6,701 bases of DNA from Actinomycetes bacterium. Lineage in GTDB: Bacteria; Actinomycetota; Actinomycetes; S36-B12; UBA10799. Where the stretch lies: NCBI GenBank assembly GCA_029779995.1, contig JAKOZM010000045.1, positions 1 through 6,701 on the forward strand, given 5' to 3'. How positions within the stretch are numbered: position 1 is the stretch's first letter; each line of letters begins with the position of its first letter. The position numbers and the translations under genes were made by a program. The notes beneath the pieces were generated by a model. That model ran no database searches. It was given only the letters and a program-made list of their open reading frames with translations, and was not told the origin of the DNA. Shown in pieces: positions 1 through 6,229 of the stretch.

Positions 1-3000
1 TGGAGGATGTCCGGCAGGCCGTCGAGGACTGGCCCCGGATGACCACCAAAGCGCTGACGTTGGCCGAGGACCTGCGGGCCAACCCGCCGCGCACCGTCGA
101 CGCGAAGAAGGTCGACGAGGCCGCCGAGTTCCTCCAGTGGCTCGGCGAGGGGAACTTCACGTTCCTCGGCTATCGGGAGTACGACCTGGTGCGCGACCCG
201 GAGCCGACCGCCCTGGTGAGCCAGCCCGGCAGTGGTCTGGGCCTGCTGCGCTCTGACACCACCCAGTCGCAGTCCTTCTCCGACCTGCCGCCGGAGGTCC
301 GTGCGCACGCCACCGAGCACCGCGTCCTTGTGCTCACCAAGGCGAACACGCGCTCGACTGTGCACCGGCCCGTCCGTCTGGACTACGTCGGTGTGAAGCG
401 GTTCGACGCCGAGGGCGAGGTGATCGGTGAGCACCGGTTCATTGGCCTCTTCACCTCCAGCACCTACAACCAGTCCGTCACGCAGATCCCTGTGCTGCGC
501 CGGCGGGTCGATGAACTGTTCGAGCTGACCGGATTCACCAAGAACAGCCACAGCGGCAAGGACCTGCTGCAGTTCGTGGAGACCTACCCGCGCGACGACT
601 TCTTCCAGACCGACGCCGCCGAGATGTTCCCCATCGCCCGCGGTGTGCTGCTGATCCATCAGCGTCGCCAGACCCGGCTGTTCACCCGGGCCGACCGCTA
701 CGGCCGCTACGTCTCGTGCCTGGTCTACCTGCCGCGTGACCGTTACAACACCCACGTGCGCATGCGGATCCAGAACACCCTGCTCAAAGCCTATGGCGGG
801 CGCTGGGTGGACCATTCGGCGCTGCTCACCGAGTCCGTGCTGGCCAGGTTGCACATCGTTGTGTACATGCCCGCGGGTCAGCCCATCCCGGAGGTGGACA
901 CCGCGGCAGTCGAGCGTGACCTCGCGCAGGCCGTGCAGTCCTGGAGCGACCACTTGGCGCAGTCCTTGACGACCGCGGCCGGGGAGGAACGTGCCGGTGA
1001 TCTGTACACCCGCTACGAGAACGCCTTCCCGGAGGCCTACAAGGAGGACGTGACCGCCAGGGAGGCCGTGGCCGACATCCTGAGCCTGGAAGCGGTGGGG
1101 GAGTCGGGCATCTCCGTGATGTTGTCCCAGCCTGCCGTGACGCAGACCCTGCGTGACCGCCGCTTCACGATTCACCGGGTGGGACCTCCGGTGTCATTGG
1201 CCAGCGTCATCCCGATCCTGAGCGGTTTCGGGGTCTACGTGGTCGATGAGCGGCCCTATCGGGTCACCGGGTCGGACGGGGTGGAGCGCCACATCTACGA
1301 CTTCGGTATCAGGTTGCCCGAACAGGAGATGCCCAACGAGGACACGTTCACCGAGCGGTTCAGCGCGGCGTTCCTGGCCAGTTGGCTCAATGAAGCCGAC
1401 ACCGACCGGCTCAACACGTTGGTGACGACCGGTGGGCTGCAGTGGCGGCAGGTGGCCGCGGTCCGCGCGTGGGTGGAGTACGCCCGGCAGATCGGTTCAC
1501 CGTTCTCAGCGCAGTACATGACCGAGGTGCTGATCAGCCACACCGACATCGTCGGCCTGCTCGTCGACCTGTTCGACGCCCGCCACCATCCCGTCGATCA
1601 TGACGCCCGGCTGGCCAAGAGCATTCACGCCGAGATCCTCGCGGCACTGGACTCGGTGGCGTCGCTGGACGATGACCGCGTGATCCGGCAGTTGTTGGGC
1701 ATTGTGCTCGCGGTGCTGCGGACCAACTACTACCAGCGCGTCAACGGGGCGCCGAAGCAGTGGCTGTCGTTCAAGATCGACCCCCGCGAGGTGCCGGGCA
1801 TGCCGCTGCCGGCGCCGATGTTCGAGATCTTCGTGACCAGTCCGCGGATGTCGGGGGTCCATCTGCGGTTCGGCCGCGTGGCACGCGGTGGCCTGCGCTG
1901 GAGCGATCGGCGCGAGGACTTCCGCACCGAGGTGCTTGGACTGGTGAAGGCGCAGATGGTCAAGAATGCCGTCATCGTCCCGGTCGGGTCCAAGGGCGGC
2001 TTCGTGGTCAAGAACCCGCCGCCGGCCAGCAACCGCGAGGCCTGGATGGCGGAGGGCATCGCCTGCTACAAGATGTTCATCTCGGGACTGTTGGATCTCA
2101 CCGACAACCTCGTGCGCGGTGCCGTGGTTCCTCCCGACGATGTTCACCGCCGCGATGGTGACGACACCTATCTGGTCGTGGCGGCCGACAAAGGCACCGC
2201 GACCTTCTCCGACATCGCCAACGGGGTCGCGCTGGACTACGGCTTCTGGCTCGGTGACGCGTTCGCCTCAGGTGGCTCTGTGGGCTACGACCACAAGGCC
2301 ATGGGCATCACCGCGCGCGGGGCATGGGAATCGGTCAAACGCCACTTCCTCGAGATGGGTGTCGACACCCAGAGCGAGGACTTCACGGTGGTGGGCATCG
2401 GTGACATGAGCGGGGACGTGTTCGGCAACGGCATGCTGCTGTCGGAGCACATCCGGCTCGTGGCCGCCTTCGACCATCGCGACATCTTCCTGGACCCCAA
2501 CCCCGATGCGGCCACCAGTTTCGCCGAGCGCCGGCGGCTCTTCGAGCTGTCACGGTCGAGTTGGCAGGACTACAACCGGGATCTGATCAGTGCGGGTGGT
2601 GCGGTCTTCTCGCGGTCACTGAAGTCCATCCCACTGACCAAGGAAGTGCGCGCGGTGCTCGGCATCCCGGACGCGGTCAAGCAGATGACCCCCAACGATC
2701 TGTTGCACGCGATCCTGCAGGCGCCCGTGGACCTGCTGTGGAACGGGGGGATCGGTACCTACGTGCGGTCCGCGACCGAGTCCAACGCCGATGTCGGTGA
2801 CAAGGCCAACGACGCGATCCGGATCACTGGAGGAGAAATCCGGGCCCAGGTCGTCGGGGAGGGCGGCAACCTCGGTCTGACCCAACTCGGCCGGATCGAG
2901 GCGGCCCGCAACGGCGTGCGGCTCAACACCGACGCCATCGACAACTCCGCCGGGGTGGACACCAGCGACCACGAGGTCAACATCAAGATCCTGCTGGACC

Positions 3001-4292
3001 GGATCGTGTACGACGGTGACCTGACGGTCAAGCAGCGCAACGAACTGCTGGCGGCGATGACCGAGGACGTTGGCGATCTCGTGCTGGCCAACAACTACTG
3101 GCAGAACATGCTGCTGTCGAATGGTCGCTCGCAGCAGGGGCAATTGCTACCGGTCCACCGGCGGTTGATGACCTCGCTGGAGAACCGTGGGCTGCTCGAC
3201 AGGGCGATCGAGTTCCTGCCCACAGATGAGGAGATCGAGGCGCGGCTGCGGTTGGGTGAGGGGTTGGCGTCCCCGGAGCTCAGCGTGTTGCTCGCGTGGT
3301 CCAAGATCGCGCTGACCGACGACCTGATGACGACCACGATTCACGCCGATGGCTGGACGCAGCAGGTGCTGGCGGACTATTTCCCGCCCGACCTGCAGTC
3401 CCGTTACGGCAACCGGCTGGTCGATCATCCGCTGCGCAAGGAAATCGTGGTCACGCTCTTGGCCAATGACATCGTCAATCACGGCGGCATCACGTTCGTG
3501 CATCGGGTGATCGAGGAGACCGGCGCCAGCGTTGAAGAGGTGGCGCGGGCCTACGTCGCCGTCAGGCAGATCTTCGACATGGACGGGGCCTGGGAGGAGA
3601 TCCAGGCTCTCGATCGGGTGGCTCCCACCGTCGCCCAGAACGCTATGTACTTGGAGTTGCGCAGGCTGCTCGACCGAGCCGTTCGCTGGGTGCTTACGAC
3701 CCGCGGTGGGGTTTTGGACGTGTCGAAACTGATCGCCGACACCCGTCCCGTGGTAGCCGCGTTGAGCCCGCGGGTTCCTGAGGTGTTGCTCGGTGCAGAG
3801 CGGGAGCGATTGGAGCAGCGCACGGCCGAGTTCATCGCCCTCGGTGCCCCGGAGGGCCTCGCGTTGCGGGTGGCCGCCTGCCTGGATCAGTACTCCATGC
3901 TCGACGTCGCCGACATCTCAGTGCGCGAGAAGGAGGACCCGGAGAGTGTGATGCAGCTGTACTTCACCGTGTCCGAACGCTTCGGGGTGGATGCTCTGCT
4001 CACGCAGATCTCGGAACTCGATCGCGGCGATCGCTGGTCGTCTCTGGCGCGGGCCGCTGTCCGCCAGGATCTGTACGCCGCCCAGGCCGGACTGACGGTG
4101 CGCATCATGCGGCGCACCGATGCGGCCCTGCCGCCGGAGGAGCGGATCGCCGCCTTCGCGAAGGCCAACCCGGAGGGGCTGGCGCGGGCGCGTGCCACGC
4201 TGTCCGAGATCCGCGAGGACGACAATCCGAGTTTGGCGACCGTTTCCGTGGCCCTGCGGTTGCTGCGCAACATCTCCCAGCAGGGGGTGTAG
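1..4292 (+). CDS. gdh: NAD-dependent glutamate dehydrogenase, large (180-kDa) class; 5' end outside window
   Basis: Catalyses the reversible oxidative deamination of glutamate to 2-oxoglutarate and ammonium with NAD, in the cytoplasm, linking amino-acid catabolism to the TCA cycle. The frame is open from position 3 and reads EDVRQAVEDWPRM before the first ATG at 39, so that ATG is internal. 1429 residues are visible; family members have about 1600, so roughly 170-200 N-terminal residues are missing. Numbering from position 3: an N-terminal regulatory part contains FTFLGYREYDL near residues 50-63; the catalytic core has RGGLRWSDRREDF (from 628), K649, K654 and the glycine-rich PVGSKGGF with K664; the dinucleotide-binding segment GIGDMSGDVFGNG is at 798-810; NGGIGTY is at 914-920 and GEGGN at 952-956. 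A long C-terminal helical region follows, ending in RLLRNISQQGV. No frameshift is seen. In mycobacteria this enzyme is inhibited by the FHA protein GarA; whether that applies here cannot be seen. Confidence 0.96.
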   Translation, partial: EDVRQAVEDWPRMTTKALTLAEDLRANPPRTVDAKKVDEAAEFLQWLGEGNFTFLGYREYDLVRDPEPTALVSQPGSGLGLLRSDTTQSQSFSDLPPEVRAHATEHRVLVLTKANTRSTVHRPVRLDYVGVKRFDAEGEVIGEHRFIGLFTSSTYNQSVTQIPVLRRRVDELFELTGFTKNSHSGKDLLQFVETYPRDDFFQTDAAEMFPIARGVLLIHQRRQTRLFTRADRYGRYVSCLVYLPRDRYNTHVRMRIQNTLLKAYGGRWVDHSALLTESVLARLHIVVYMPAGQPIPEVDTAAVERDLAQAVQSWSDHLAQSLTTAAGEERAGDLYTRYENAFPEAYKEDVTAREAVADILSLEAVGESGISVMLSQPAVTQTLRDRRFTIHRVGPPVSLASVIPILSGFGVYVVDERPYRVTGSDGVERHIYDFGIRLPEQEMPNEDTFTERFSAAFLASWLNEADTDRLNTLVTTGGLQWRQVAAVRAWVEYARQIGSPFSAQYMTEVLISHTDIVGLLVDLFDARHHPVDHDARLAKSIHAEILAALDSVASLDDDRVIRQLLGIVLAVLRTNYYQRVNGAPKQWLSFKIDPREVPGMPLPAPMFEIFVTSPRMSGVHLRFGRVARGGLRWSDRREDFRTEVLGLVKAQMVKNAVIVPVGSKGGFVVKNPPPASNREAWMAEGIACYKMFISGLLDLTDNLVRGAVVPPDDVHRRDGDDTYLVVAADKGTATFSDIANGVALDYGFWLGDAFASGGSVGYDHKAMGITARGAWESVKRHFLEMGVDTQSEDFTVVGIGDMSGDVFGNGMLLSEHIRLVAAFDHRDIFLDPNPDAATSFAERRRLFELSRSSWQDYNRDLISAGGAVFSRSLKSIPLTKEVRAVLGIPDAVKQMTPNDLLHAILQAPVDLLWNGGIGTYVRSATESNADVGDKANDAIRITGGEIRAQVVGEGGNLGLTQLGRIEAARNGVRLNTDAIDNSAGVDTSDHEVNIKILLDRIVYDGDLTVKQRNELLAAMTEDVGDLVLANNYWQNMLLSNGRSQQGQLLPVHRRLMTSLENRGLLDRAIEFLPTDEEIEARLRLGEGLASPELSVLLAWSKIALTDDLMTTTIHADGWTQQVLADYFPPDLQSRYGNRLVDHPLRKEIVVTLLANDIVNHGGITFVHRVIEETGASVEEVARAYVAVRQIFDMDGAWEEIQALDRVAPTVAQNAMYLELRRLLDRAVRWVLTTRGGVLDVSKLIADTRPVVAALSPRVPEVLLGAERERLEQRTAEFIALGAPEGLALRVAACLDQYSMLDVADISVREKEDPESVMQLYFTVSERFGVDALLTQISELDRGDRWSSLARAAVRQDLYAAQAGLTVRIMRRTDAALPPEERIAAFAKANPEGLARARATLSEIREDDNPSLATVSVALRLLRNISQQGV

Positions 4293-4303
4293 CGAGTCCC
4301 CTT

Positions 4304-4348
4304 CTGGAAAACTCCGCACGCCTCGATGTCTCGTGCGGAGTTTTCCAG
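4304..4348. terminator. Hairpin 1: 17-bp perfect inverted repeat downstream of gdh
   Basis: A perfect 17-bp stem (arm 4304-4320 ctggaaaactccgcacg, arm 4332-4348 its reverse complement) closes an 11-nt loop, starting 11 nt after the gdh stop codon. The A4 tract of one arm pairs with the T4 tract of the other, so on either strand the stem ends in a short U run. That fits a bidirectional intrinsic terminator between the convergent gdh and alkB genes. The U run is only four bases and lies inside the stem, so termination strength is uncertain. Confidence 0.75.
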
Positions 4349-4440
4349 GTACATATATCGCAAATCGGGCATTTCGGCGCCCAAAATCAGCAAAACTCCG
4401 CACGGATTGCCGTTCTTCGGGATTCCGTGCGGAGTTTTCC
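4306..4440. repeat. Paired-palindrome array: four copies of one 13-bp arm
   Basis: The 13-mer aaaactccgcacg occurs at 4308-4320 and 4392-4404, and its reverse complement at 4332-4344 and 4426-4438. The outer arms match over 15 bp (4306-4320 with 4426-4440), so the whole 135-bp block is also bounded by inverted repeats. Two foldings are mutually exclusive: two side-by-side hairpins, or one long outer stem enclosing an inner one. The segment between the hairpins (4349-4391) is more AT-rich than its surroundings (tacatatatcg) and holds a weak gggc/gccc stem at 4367-4382; no gene is seen in it. No target-site duplication flanks the block. Confidence 0.7.
4392..4438. terminator. Hairpin 2: 15-bp perfect inverted repeat downstream of alkB
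   Basis: A perfect 15-bp stem (4392-4406 aaaactccgcacgga with 4424-4438) continues, after small bulges, into ccg/cgg pairing (4410-4412 with 4418-4420) around the loop ttctt. It begins 11 nt beyond the alkB stop on the minus strand. On that strand the stem is followed by ttttgctgatttt, a reasonable U-rich tail. It therefore probably ends alkB transcription and also backs up termination from gdh. Its arms carry the same 13-bp core as hairpin 1. Confidence 0.75.
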
Positions 4441-4449
4441 TGACCGGGC

Positions 4450-5049
4450 TCAGGCAACCCCCTGCTGCCGGAACTGCACGCTCATGCGCGGGCCGGCCTG
4501 GGCGATTTTGGGGATGGCGTGTTCCCAGGTGTCCTGACAGGTCCCGCCCATGACCAGCAGGTCGCCGTGGCCGAGCGGGAAGGACAACCGGGAACCTCCG
4601 CCCCGAGGGCGTAGGTGCAGTGGCCGCGCCTGCCCGAGCGACACGATGGCCACCTCGGTCCGACCACGGCCGCGACCAATGGTGTCACCGTGCCAGGCAA
4701 CGCTGTCGCGGCCGTCGCGGTACCAGCACAGACCGGCCGTGGTGAAGGGTTCGTCGTAGTGAGCATTGAGCGCCTGGAACGCTCGGACAAGCGTTGGGTG
4801 AGGCAGGGCGGTCGGGTCATTGCACCATGCGGTCAGTCTCGGGACACTCACCACACGGTCGTACATCTGCCGCTCGTCCTGTCGCCAGGGGACCGTGCGA
4901 ATGAGCGTCTCAAACACGTCGAGGTCGTCGGTGAGCCACCCTTCGAGGTGGTCGATCCACGCTCCTGCGCCAAGGTCCGTGTGCCGCATGCCGGCCAGAG
5001 CGGCAGGGTCCGCGCTGACTCCTGTCGCGAACAGTGACTGCTGTAACAC
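4450..5049 (-). CDS. alkB: AlkB-family Fe(II)/2-oxoglutarate-dependent dioxygenase (alkylation repair)
   Basis: Oxidatively removes alkyl lesions such as 1-methyladenine and 3-methylcytosine from nucleic acid, in the cytoplasm. The protein is 199 residues from GTG 5049 (E. coli AlkB has 216). Fe(II) ligands are H120 and D122 in SVAWHGDTIGRG and H177 in WEHAIPK; the 2-oxoglutarate-binding arginines are R188 and R194 in GPRMSVQFR (R-x5-R). Y110 in WYRDG matches the conserved Tyr of the family's N-x-Y motif, but its Asn position appears to be C108. The start was chosen because GTG 5049 lies 7 nt after a TAGGGT -10 element, giving a leaderless mRNA. The open frame continues upstream only as an antisense shadow of the next gene. 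The overall motif pattern (YRDGRDSVAWHGD) is typical of bacterial AlkB homologues; substrate range (DNA, RNA or both) cannot be told. It converges on gdh and diverges from the M14 peptidase gene. Confidence 0.93.
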   Translation of the reverse strand: MLQQSLFATGVSADPAALAGMRHTDLGAGAWIDHLEGWLTDDLDVFETLIRTVPWRQDERQMYDRVVSVPRLTAWCNDPTALPHPTLVRAFQALNAHYDEPFTTAGLCWYRDGRDSVAWHGDTIGRGRGRTEVAIVSLGQARPLHLRPRGGGSRLSFPLGHGDLLVMGGTCQDTWEHAIPKIAQAGPRMSVQFRQQGVA

Positions 5050-5056
5050 AACCCCC

Positions 5057-5085
5057 ACCCTAAGTCGCACGCCTGTTCGAGACAA
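5057..5085 (-). promoter_or_regulatory. alkB promoter, sigma-70-like, leaderless
   Basis: Read on the minus strand: -35 TTGTCT (5085-5080), a 17-bp spacer, -10 TAGGGT (5062-5057), then 7 nt before the GTG at 5049. With initiation 7 nt after the -10, the transcript would begin at the start codon itself. This supports the GTG start over any upstream codon in the same frame, which would lie inside or before the promoter. The spacer is almost entirely occupied by the LexA-like site. Confidence 0.65.
5065..5080. promoter_or_regulatory. Putative LexA (SOS) box
   Basis: TCGCAC-GCCT-GTTCGA on the plus strand matches 11 of the 12 fixed positions of the actinobacterial/Bacillus-type SOS box TCGAAC-N4-GTTCGA; the one mismatch is A to C at the fourth base. 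It lies between the -35 and -10 of the alkB promoter, where bound LexA would exclude RNA polymerase. It is also about 27-42 bp upstream of the presumed start point of the divergent peptidase gene. Match and position are seen; LexA binding is inferred. Confidence 0.6.
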
Positions 5086-5094
5086 GGGTCGTCG

Positions 5095-5100
5095 TACCGT
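5095..5100 (+). promoter_or_regulatory. Candidate -10 element of the M14 peptidase gene
   Basis: TACCGT fits TAnnnT and ends 6 nt before ATG 5107, the spacing of a leaderless start. No convincing -35 is found 16-19 bp upstream. A weak purine stretch, aaggg (5084-5088), is 18 nt from the ATG, too far for normal ribosome binding. The -10 therefore decides the start at 5107. Confidence 0.4.
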
Positions 5101-5106
5101 TGTTTG

Positions 5107-6183
5107 ATGAAGTCTCTGATAATCGGTGTGGCCGTGGCCGCTCTTGGCCTGCCCCTTTCCCCGGCTATCGCCGACGCTCCCAGCCCTGATCCGCTGCCCC
5201 CGCTGGCCGCCCCGGAATCGGTGACGGCGACCCAGGCTGGCCAGAACGTGGCCGTCAATTGGACGCCCATCACCGGTGCGACGAGCTATACCGCCACCGC
5301 GAACACCGGTCAGTCCTGCACCACGACCGAGGTGACATGTCTGGTCACCGGACTGCTGCCGCGGGTTTCGTACACATTCACGGTCACCGCCTCTGACGCC
5401 ACCCGATCGGCTACGTCGCTGCCCAGCGCCGCCGTGTTCGTACGAGCCCGTTTGGCCGCACCCATCTTCGACGCCGACCGGGTGCTCGTGGGCCGCAGCA
5501 TGCGGGGCCGTGAGATCTGGGCGATCCGGCAGGGGAACCCGCTGGCGGTCAACGTGCTGTTGTCGGTCGGTCAGATGCATGGCAGCGAGCCGGCCGGGCT
5601 GCGCGTCACGGATCGTATCCGCGCCAAAGAGGTGCCGGCCGACGCCGACTACCAGTTGTGGACCATCCGCAGCATGAACCCCGATGGTGCCGTGCGGTCC
5701 AACCGCTACAACGCCCGCGGGGTGGATCTCAATCGCAACTTCCCCGGCACGTGGGCCCGGCAATACCGCACGGGATCCGGCCCGGCCAGCGAGCCGGAGA
5801 CCCGCGTCATGATGCGGTTCCTGCGCAAACTCTCTCCCACCGGGGTGCTCAGCTTTCATCAGCCATGGGACACCACGCTCAGCGTGTGCGACAAGCGCTC
5901 GGCGGACTGGGTGCGCCTCAGCGCTCGGCTGATGGGACTCAAGCCACCCGGCACACCGTCGAACTGCGGGTCTTGGCTGCCTGGCACCATGAACCGATGG
6001 ACGGCCCGCAACACCAACGCATGGTTCGTCACCGTGGAACTCCCGCCGTCGTACAAGGCGGCCCCGGCGATCCCGCGCGCGGCGAAGGCTGTGATCACGA
6101 TCGCGCAGCGGATGGCGGTCGCGGATCGGCCGCCGGTGACACCCACGCCAACGGTCATACCGACGCCGACCGCCACGCCGTAA
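5107..6183 (+). CDS. Secreted M14-family zinc carboxypeptidase with N-terminal fibronectin-III-like domain
   Basis: 358 residues. A Sec signal peptide (K2, hydrophobic core 4-16) probably ends at AIADA, cleaved after A22 or A24. Residues 34-113 look like one fibronectin type III domain (PESVTATQAGQNVAVNW, then TSYTATA and SYTFTVTA) with a possible C71-C78 disulfide. The M14 catalytic domain spans about 125-335: zinc ligands H158 and E161 (QMHGSEPAG) and H251 (LSFHQPWD); substrate-binding R200, N209 and R210 (SNRYNARGVDLNRNFP); catalytic Glu E311 (VTVELPP). C261 and C287 may form a disulfide. A Pro/Thr tail (342-358) ends the protein without a sortase or membrane anchor. The motif set resembles MpaA-like amidases that cleave peptidoglycan peptides, so a cell-wall substrate is likely but unproven; a general secreted carboxypeptidase is the alternative. 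The ATG was preferred over the adjacent TTG 5104. It is divergent from alkB. Confidence 0.88.
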   Translation: MKSLIIGVAVAALGLPLSPAIADAPSPDPLPPLAAPESVTATQAGQNVAVNWTPITGATSYTATANTGQSCTTTEVTCLVTGLLPRVSYTFTVTASDATRSATSLPSAAVFVRARLAAPIFDADRVLVGRSMRGREIWAIRQGNPLAVNVLLSVGQMHGSEPAGLRVTDRIRAKEVPADADYQLWTIRSMNPDGAVRSNRYNARGVDLNRNFPGTWARQYRTGSGPASEPETRVMMRFLRKLSPTGVLSFHQPWDTTLSVCDKRSADWVRLSARLMGLKPPGTPSNCGSWLPGTMNRWTARNTNAWFVTVELPPSYKAAPAIPRAAKAVITIAQRMAVADRPPVTPTPTVIPTPTATP

Positions 6184-6185
6184 TC

Positions 6186-6193
6186 GAGGAGGT
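6186..6193 (+). other. Shine-Dalgarno-like sequence without a clear gene
   Basis: GAGGAGGT is close to a perfect anti-16S complement, but ATG 6230 is 36 nt further on. The nearest candidate start, GTG 6205, is 11 nt away and opens only a four-codon frame (GTG TCA CCG GGG TAG, 6205-6219) whose stop overlaps the -10 of the next gene. It may be chance, a relic, or a ribosome site for a readthrough transcript. Confidence 0.3.
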
Positions 6194-6216
6194 TCCATCC
6201 ACGGGTGTCACCGGGG

Positions 6217-6222
6217 TAGGGT
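6217..6222 (+). promoter_or_regulatory. -10 element of the TM2-protein gene, leaderless layout
   Basis: TAGGGT is the same hexamer as in the alkB promoter and, as there, is followed by 7 nt before the start codon (ATG 6230). The only -35 candidate is weak: TTCCAT at 6193-6198, with an 18-bp spacer. This suggests the gene is transcribed on its own rather than only from the upstream peptidase promoter. Confidence 0.5.
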
Positions 6223-6229
6223 GACCGCC

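Noticed and set aside
39..41. ATG 39 as the true start of glutamate dehydrogenase
   Set aside because: The frame is open to the window edge and encodes family-like sequence (EDVRQAVEDWPRM) upstream, and the protein would be about 200 residues short of the family's usual length.
1506..2147. A 213-residue minus-strand frame inside gdh
   Set aside because: It lies opposite conserved catalytic-core codons of gdh, has low-complexity Arg/His/Gln-rich content and no recognisable domain.
4349..4391. A small gene or RNA between the two hairpins
   Set aside because: Only 43 bp, with no start codon plus ribosome site and no convincing promoter; the gggc/gccc pairing is too short to mean much.
4306..4440. 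A MITE or insertion-sequence remnant bounded by 15-bp inverted repeats
   Set aside because: No flanking target-site duplication is visible and the internal arms explain the structure as two hairpins. Mobility is not supported without copies elsewhere.
5057..5085. A RecA-independent DNA-damage promoter (TTGTCRGTG-N8-TAnnnT, PafBC type) upstream of alkB
   Set aside because: TTGTC is present, but it is followed by TCGA rather than RGTG, and the distance to TAGGGT is 6 bp longer than that motif allows. An ordinary promoter with an SOS box fits better.
5104..5106. TTG 5104 as the start of the M14 peptidase
   Set aside because: ATG follows immediately in frame, is a better start codon and fits the leaderless spacing from TACCGT; no ribosome-binding site favours TTG.
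4450..6198. A 582-residue minus-strand protein with AlkB at its C-terminus
   Set aside because: Everything upstream of position 5049 is antisense to the M14 peptidase gene, has Arg/Gly/His-rich sequence without domain character, and would read through the alkB promoter. It is a GC-rich shadow frame.
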